This document shows, piece after piece, positions 1-6,186 of a DNA stretch of 6,186 nt. The position numbers and the translations under genes were made by a program. How positions within the stretch are numbered: the stretch's first letter is position 1; each line of letters opens with the position of its first letter. This DNA comes from Verrucomicrobiales bacterium (GTDB lineage: Bacteria; Verrucomicrobiota; Verrucomicrobiia; Limisphaerales; UBA1100): assembly GCA_002718935.1 (NCBI GenBank), contig PBFV01000058.1, positions 13,227 through 19,412 of the forward strand, in the 5' to 3' direction. Under the pieces are notes generated by a model. The model worked only from the letters and a program-made list of their open reading frames with translations. It had not been told where the DNA came from and did no database searches.

Positions 1-368
1 ATCGCCGCCGCCAGAGCCTTGGCTTCGTCCTCGGAAATATCGCCGCCTTCGTCGAGCCGTTGCTGGGCCTTGGCCTTGGCTTCCTCAGCGGCGGCCTCGT
101 CGATGTCCGCGCTGTTGGCGGCGTTGTCGGTGAGGATGGCCACGTGGTTGCCGGTGATTTCCGCGAAACCCTCGCCCACGGCTAAAATTTCCTCGGCGCC
201 AGCCTTGCGCGCAATCAGCTCGCCGGCCTGTACCTTGGTCATCAACGGCTCGTGGTTCGGGTAAATGCCTGCCTCGCCTTCCTGACCGGGCAGGGTCACC
301 ATCTCCACGTCCTCGGAGTAAATGACGGCCTCCGGGGTGACGATCTCGAGCTTGAGAGTTTCAGCCAT
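1..368 (-). CDS. atpC: ATP synthase F1 epsilon subunit, 3' end cut off by window edge
   Basis: Epsilon is the small rotor subunit of F1. It sits on gamma at the c ring and in many bacteria acts as an inhibitor of ATP hydrolysis. The ATG at 368-366 opens a frame that runs uninterrupted to the left edge, giving 122 complete codons. Residues 1 to about 85 match the N-terminal beta-sandwich domain, with the hallmark LPGQEGEAGIYPNHEPL at about 26-42 (compare G-x-x-G-x-x-GILPNHAPL in the family). Residues from about 86 on are an Ala/Glu/Lys-rich segment that matches the C-terminal helical domain. At the usual I(L)DxxRA ATP-binding motif the sequence reads IDEAAA (89-94), so the Arg is Ala. The start lies 22 bp after the atpD stop, and no Shine-Dalgarno sequence is visible. 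The family is usually about 130-140 residues, so perhaps 10-20 codons are missing. Identity is secure; whether it inhibits is unknown. Confidence 0.95.
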   Translation of the reverse strand, partial: MAETLKLEIVTPEAVIYSEDVEMVTLPGQEGEAGIYPNHEPLMTKVQAGELIARKAGAEEILAVGEGFAEITGNHVAILTDNAANSADIDEAAAEEAKAKAQQRLDEGGDISEDEAKALAAA

Positions 369-390
369 GTGCGTTTGTGGCGGTCGTTAC

Positions 391-1878
<1,488 letters not shown>

Positions 1879-1906
1879 TTAAATTTTCTTTGTTAAATTA
1901 ATTGCC

Positions 1907-2791
1907 TTAATTGCCCAAGGCCATCTGGGCGGTGGTGATTTCCAGCAGCTCGTTGGTGATCGCCGCCTGGCGCAGCTTGTTGTATTCCAGCGTCAGGTCC
2001 TTGATCAGCTCGTTGGCGTTGTCAGTGGCGTTCTTCATGGCCACCATCCGGGCGCTGTGTTCACTGGCACGGTTCTCCAGCAGAATTTGGTGCACCTGAA
2101 AATTCAGATAATGCGGCAGCAACTCTCCCAGTACGCCTTCCGCCGACGGCTCAAATAGGAATTCCGTGGTGCCGCCGGGCAGGTCGGTAGAGGTTTCCTC
2201 CCCTTCCACGCCCGCGCTCACGCCCTTGATCTCGGTGATGGGCAGCAGCGTTTGCACCTCGGGCTTTTGCGTGATGGTGTTGATAAAGTTGGTGAACGCG
2301 ATGTCCACGTGATCCACCTCACCGTCTTCGAACAGCTCCACCGCCATCTTGGCCAGCGCGCGCGCTTCACCGATGGTTGGCGGATCGCCATAGGAAAATT
2401 CTGCGGCCAAATCCCAGCCCGCGCGCGTGGCGTGCTGCGCGCCCTTGCGGCCGGCCGAAAGCACGCGCGTGTTGTCCGTGACAAATTCGTCAGACACCTT
2501 GCGCAGTAGGTTAGTGTTCAGCGCACCGCACAGGCCTTTGTCCGTGGTCACGAGGATCAAGGCACGCTTGTCGCCTCCGCGGCTTTCCATGAAGGGATGA
2601 TCAAAGTCGCCCGCATGGGTCACCACCTCGGCCAGCACGCGGTTCATCAGATCCGCATAAGAACGCCCAGCGAGAGCGGCTTGTTGCGCCTTGGCCATCT
2701 TGGCCTGCGCCACCTTCTCCATCGCCTTGGTGATCTGCGAGGTGTTCTTGACGGACTTAATACGCCGCCGGATGTCGCGTGTGCTGGGCAT
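1907..2791 (-). CDS. atpG: ATP synthase F1 gamma subunit (central stalk)
   Basis: Gamma is the asymmetric shaft that turns inside alpha3beta3 and couples c-ring rotation to catalysis. The 294-residue protein has the usual family length. It begins with the diagnostic MPSTRDIRRRIKSVKNTSQI and KAM at 22-24, which form the first helix of the coiled-coil shaft. The central Rossmann-like part contains TTDKGLCGALN (82-92). The C-terminal helix carries ASEHSARMVAMKNATDNA (242-259) and ends in ELLEITTAQMALGN, the conserved second strand of the coiled coil. The ATG is 3 bp past the atpA stop and in the same frame, so its initiation is probably coupled to termination on atpA. A weak TAAGG lies too far upstream (about 14 nt) to be a good ribosome binding site. 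No regulatory cysteine insert of the chloroplast type is seen. Confidence 0.98.
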   Translation of the reverse strand: MPSTRDIRRRIKSVKNTSQITKAMEKVAQAKMAKAQQAALAGRSYADLMNRVLAEVVTHAGDFDHPFMESRGGDKRALILVTTDKGLCGALNTNLLRKVSDEFVTDNTRVLSAGRKGAQHATRAGWDLAAEFSYGDPPTIGEARALAKMAVELFEDGEVDHVDIAFTNFINTITQKPEVQTLLPITEIKGVSAGVEGEETSTDLPGGTTEFLFEPSAEGVLGELLPHYLNFQVHQILLENRASEHSARMVAMKNATDNANELIKDLTLEYNKLRQAAITNELLEITTAQMALGN

Positions 2792-2794
2792 CGA

Positions 2795-4324
<1,530 letters not shown>

Positions 4325-4346
4325 GTTTTCTCGTTCTTAAAAGGGG

Positions 4347-4739
4347 TTAAAATTTCTCGCCCAACCGGGTCAGGCGCGTCCGAACGCTGCCGTCAAACAC
4401 ATCATCACCCAGCCTCACCCGCATGCCGCCGATGAGGTCCGCATTCTGCGCAAACTCCACAGCCACTTCGCTGCCTTTTAAGCGGCTAAGGCCATCGCGC
4501 ACAGTTTGCTGCTGCGTGTCGTTCAACGCCACCGCACTTTCCACACGGGCACTGCGGCTGTTCACATCCAGCTTCACCAGCCGCTGTAATTCCTGCAGCG
4601 TGCCGAAATAACCGCGCGGCTTTTTCTCAATCAACAACGCCACCACCTGCCGTACACGATCTTCATCCAGCACGCCATTTGCCTGGCAACTCTGGAAAAG
4701 CTGCTTGGCATCGCGGCGGGATTGTTTGCTGCCTTTCAT
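4347..4739 (-). CDS. atpH: ATP synthase F1 delta subunit, unusually short form
   Basis: Delta sits on top of F1 and joins the N-terminal tips of alpha to the b peripheral stalk. The C-terminal part is clearly delta: NADLIGGMRVRLGDD (99-113) followed by DGSVRTRLTRLGEKF, matching the family pattern LIGG-x-x-x-x-x-GD-x-x-x-DGSV-x-x-RL. The N-terminal part keeps RRDAKQLFQSC (8-18), matching the RxYAKALF first helix, and VESAVALND (66-74), matching the end of that domain. The total is 130 residues, against about 175-180 in most bacteria, so roughly 45 residues of the six-helix N-terminal domain are absent. The start cannot lie further upstream, because the frame is closed by the atpF stop codon itself, five codons before this ATG. 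The 12-bp spacing to atpF and 22 bp to atpA fit operon co-translation. I recall similar short deltas in Verrucomicrobiota; that is unverified here. Confidence 0.94.
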   Translation of the reverse strand: MKGSKQSRRDAKQLFQSCQANGVLDEDRVRQVVALLIEKKPRGYFGTLQELQRLVKLDVNSRSARVESAVALNDTQQQTVRDGLSRLKGSEVAVEFAQNADLIGGMRVRLGDDVFDGSVRTRLTRLGEKF

Positions 4740-4751
4740 CCGTAATCTAAA

Positions 4752-5282
4752 TTAAGCGGCCAATTCTTTGTTGGTCTCGTCGATCAGACGTTGTTGATCC
4801 TCGTCGGTAAGCACCTTGCCACTCACCTTCATTGTGGTCTCCACCACCAACCGACCAATCTCGGCCTTCAGCTCATTCATCATCTCCTGTCGCGACGCCT
4901 CCGTGGCATCCTGCGCCTTGGCGATAATGTCCTCGGCCTTCTTCAAAGCCTTCTCCGCCTCTTCCTTCTCCAGCTTGGCGGCAGAGGTCTTGGCGGCCTC
5001 AATGATCTCATTGCGCTTCTCGCCAGCCTCCTTGAGAATGCGATCCTTCTCCGCCTGCGTGGCCTCGAGCTCAGCCTTAATCTTGTCCGCGTTCTCAATG
5101 CCCTCAGCAATCCGCTGCTTGCGATCCTCCAGCACCTTCAACACCGGTGCATAAGCAAACTTCTTCAACGCCAGCGCCACGATGAGGAAGGCGATACACG
5201 AGTTGATAAACAACGGCCAGTTGACGCCAAACTTGTGGGCGATCTCGCTCGCTGCTGCGGCTTGAATAAACACGTCTTGCAT
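4752..5282 (-). CDS. atpF: ATP synthase Fo b subunit (peripheral stalk)
   Basis: Subunit b anchors the stator in the membrane and, as a dimer, reaches up to delta to stop the alpha3beta3 head from turning. The 176-residue protein has a short N-terminal segment, one membrane helix at about 22-40 (WPLFINSCIAFLIVALAL), then a long charged Ala/Glu/Lys-rich stretch (about 48-140) with coiled-coil character. It ends with EIGRLVVETTMKVSGKVL (141-158) and a DEDQQRLIDE segment, the conserved delta-binding end. Length is near the family norm (about 156-180). It lies 51 bp after atpE, a gap that holds a perfect GC-rich stem-loop whose base is 16 nt before the ATG, and 12 bp before atpH. No Shine-Dalgarno sequence is visible. 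There is no second b-like gene in the cluster, so the stalk is probably a b homodimer. Confidence 0.97.
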   Translation of the reverse strand: MQDVFIQAAAASEIAHKFGVNWPLFINSCIAFLIVALALKKFAYAPVLKVLEDRKQRIAEGIENADKIKAELEATQAEKDRILKEAGEKRNEIIEAAKTSAAKLEKEEAEKALKKAEDIIAKAQDATEASRQEMMNELKAEIGRLVVETTMKVSGKVLTDEDQQRLIDETNKELAA

Positions 5283-5298
5283 AACTTAAAATTGTTTA

Positions 5299-5322
5299 GC
5301 CGGGCGGGCGCACCCGCCCGGC
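5299..5322 (-). promoter_or_regulatory. Perfect GC-rich stem-loop in the atpE-atpF gap
   Basis: On the minus strand GCCGGGCGGG, loop TGCG, then CCCGCCCGGC form a perfect 10-bp stem with a 4-nt loop. Outer arms ACTTAA (5325-5330) and TTAAGT (5284-5289) could extend it across an asymmetric internal loop. It starts 11 bp after the atpE stop and ends 16 nt before the atpF ATG. What follows is CTAAACAATTTTAAG, not a clean T run, so it is not a typical full terminator. It may be a partial attenuator, an mRNA 3'-end protecting hairpin for atpB-atpE, or a brake on atpF initiation. All three roles are inference; the inverted repeat itself is plainly seen. Confidence 0.75.
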
Positions 5323-5333
5323 GGTTAAGTGCC

Positions 5334-5588
5334 TTAAGCCAAGAAAATGGCAATGAACACAATACCTTCAGCCAACGCGGCGAAGATGATCGCCTGCGTC
5401 CGGATATCGCCCGCGGCGCCGGGATTGCGGCCGGTGGCCTCTGCGGCCTTCATGCCTACCAATCCCACGCCCAAGGCGGAGCCGAGTGCGGCCAGACCGA
5501 TGTGCAGTTTGCTGCCCGCGGCATTGGCGGCCGCATCAGCCGCTGCTGCAGTGGTATCCGCATCTATTGCTGCTAATAGTTCCATCAT
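5334..5588 (-). CDS. atpE: ATP synthase Fo c subunit (rotor ring, proton type)
   Basis: Subunit c is a membrane hairpin. A ring of about 8-17 copies carries ions past subunit a and turns the rotor. The 84-residue protein has an Ala-rich N-terminal stretch (5-25), a first Gly-rich helix (about 28-50, GLAALGSALGVGLVG), the polar loop GRNP (53-56) that contacts gamma and epsilon, and a second helix (about 64-84) with the ion-binding carboxylate Glu74 in ALAEGIVF. Aligned by eye with Ilyobacter c, the Na+ ligand Gln32 is Val41 and the Ser after the Glu is Gly75, so H+ coupling is predicted. Compared with E. coli c the N-terminus is about 13 residues longer and the C-terminus about 8 shorter. Two adjacent ATGs (5588 and 5585) follow an AAAGGA ribosome site with 6 or 9 nt spacing. 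I chose the first; either could be used. Confidence 0.96.
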   Translation of the reverse strand: MMELLAAIDADTTAAAADAAANAAGSKLHIGLAALGSALGVGLVGMKAAEATGRNPGAAGDIRTQAIIFAALAEGIVFIAIFLA

Positions 5589-5594
5589 AATGTT

Positions 5595-5600
5595 TCCTTT
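5595..5600 (-). promoter_or_regulatory. Shine-Dalgarno sequence of atpE
   Basis: AAAGGA on the minus strand matches six bases of the consensus AAAGGAGG. It lies 6 nt before the first atpE ATG and 9 nt before the second. It is the only clear Shine-Dalgarno sequence before any of the seven complete or 5'-complete genes here, which fits the need for many c copies per enzyme. Confidence 0.7.
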
Positions 5601-5661
5601 AGTTCAGTTGTTCCCGATGGCCTCCACTGACTTGCATGGTCCGGCCACCGAAATTGTTTGG

Positions 5662-6186
5662 CTAGTGCGCGTGATCCTTGTCGTGGTGCTCGCACATTAA
5701 CGCGGTAAACACAGAGGTGAGTAGTGCAAACACCAGCGCTTGCACGAGGCCCACCAGCAATTCCAGTAGGTAAAACGGCAGAACCGCCAGCCAGCCAAAG
5801 TACGGCCCGCCCAGCGCCAACACCGTTTCCAAAATGTTTTCACCTGCAAAAACGTTGCCGTAGAGACGGAACGTGAGCGCCACCGGCCGCACACCGATGG
5901 AGACTACCTCGATGAGGCCGACAAAAATAAACACCAGCACGAGGAAAATACCGAAGAAGCCCGCGCCGTGCCCCTTTACATTGAAGATATGGCCGGCAAA
6001 CCCACCTGGGCCCAAAGCCTTGAGACACCAGTATAGCCAGAGGATCATAAAAATGGCGGCCATGCCGAGGGTCATGTTCAGGTCTGCATTCACGCCACGC
6101 AGTAGCGGCTTGTGCACGTGCCCGTCGGCACCCACGTCCCAACCCACCGTACCAAGGCCAGGAACTAAACCGAACCAGTTCGAGAA
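5662..6186 (-). CDS. atpB: ATP synthase Fo a subunit, 5' end cut off by window edge
   Basis: Subunit a is the membrane stator that provides the two proton half-channels beside the c ring. The frame is open to the right edge and ends at TAG (5664-5662), giving 174 visible residues. It starts within FSNWFGLVPGLGTVGWD, the family's (S)N-x-x-G-x-x-PG segment, so about 90-120 N-terminal residues lie outside. A GTG at 6147 is internal and not the true start. The essential Arg, in LTFRLYGNVFAGENIL, is encoded at 5868-5866. Nine residues later comes the Glu matching E. coli Glu219, and the E. coli His245 position is Glu in YLLELLVGLVQALVF, where the Gln matching Gln252 is also kept. Several membrane helices are evident. 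The protein ends in CEHHDKDHAH, a His-rich tail. The gene precedes atpE by 73 bp. Identity is secure. Confidence 0.97.
   Translation of the reverse strand, partial: FSNWFGLVPGLGTVGWDVGADGHVHKPLLRGVNADLNMTLGMAAIFMILWLYWCLKALGPGGFAGHIFNVKGHGAGFFGIFLVLVFIFVGLIEVVSIGVRPVALTFRLYGNVFAGENILETVLALGGPYFGWLAVLPFYLLELLVGLVQALVFALLTSVFTALMCEHHDKDHAH

Noticed and set aside
5299..5322. Stem-loop as a full rho-independent terminator
   Set aside because: The stem is strong enough, but the downstream minus-strand sequence is CTAAACAATTTTAAG without a continuous T run, and essential atp genes follow it, so complete termination is unlikely.
4791..5576. Open frame of 261 codons on the plus strand across atpF and atpE
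   Set aside because: It is antisense to two clearly identified genes and to the stem-loop between them, and its Leu/Arg/His-rich sequence is a codon-bias shadow with no family features.
6145..6147. GTG as the start of atpB
   Set aside because: Conserved a-subunit sequence (FSNWFGLVPGLGT) continues in frame upstream of it to the window edge, so the GTG is an internal valine codon.

Overview
The window is one minus-strand run of F1Fo ATP synthase genes in the classical bacterial order. Read 5' to 3' on the minus strand it is atpB (a, truncated by the right edge), atpE (c), atpF (b), atpH (delta), atpA (alpha), atpG (gamma), atpD (beta) and atpC (epsilon, truncated by the left edge). There is no unrelated gene, RNA gene, mobile element or CRISPR array. 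The longest gap between genes is 73 bp, and six of the seven are 51 bp or less, so the set is most likely co-transcribed from a promoter lying to the right of the window. No promoter or factor-independent terminator for the whole operon is visible.

The DNA is fairly GC-rich with AT-rich gene junctions. Three protein features resemble what I recall from Verrucomicrobiota: a very short delta of about 130 residues, a beta with an extra loop of about 24 residues between the catalytic Glu and the [12 protein letters not shown] motif, and a c subunit with an Ala-rich N-terminal extension and a GRNP loop. I place it tentatively in that phylum or a close PVC relative. This rests on remembered family features and not on a search. 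There is a single b gene and no b' gene, as expected for a non-photosynthetic organism.

The right part (4752-6186) encodes the membrane Fo sector: a and the c ring form the ion path, and b is the peripheral stalk. The middle and left (1-4739) encode F1: delta ties b to the alpha3beta3 head, alpha and beta form the nucleotide sites, and gamma and epsilon form the central rotor stalk. The catalytic residues in alpha, beta, c and a are intact, so the enzyme is predicted to be functional. The c subunit lacks the Na+ ligand pattern and is predicted to be H+-coupled.

The features most worth a second look are a perfect 10-bp GC-rich stem-loop between atpE and atpF, the only clear Shine-Dalgarno sequence lying before atpE, the compact delta, the beta insertion, and an epsilon whose ATP-sensing I(L)DxxRA motif has lost its Arg. 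I did not find a previously undescribed system: this is a core housekeeping operon with some lineage-type variations.
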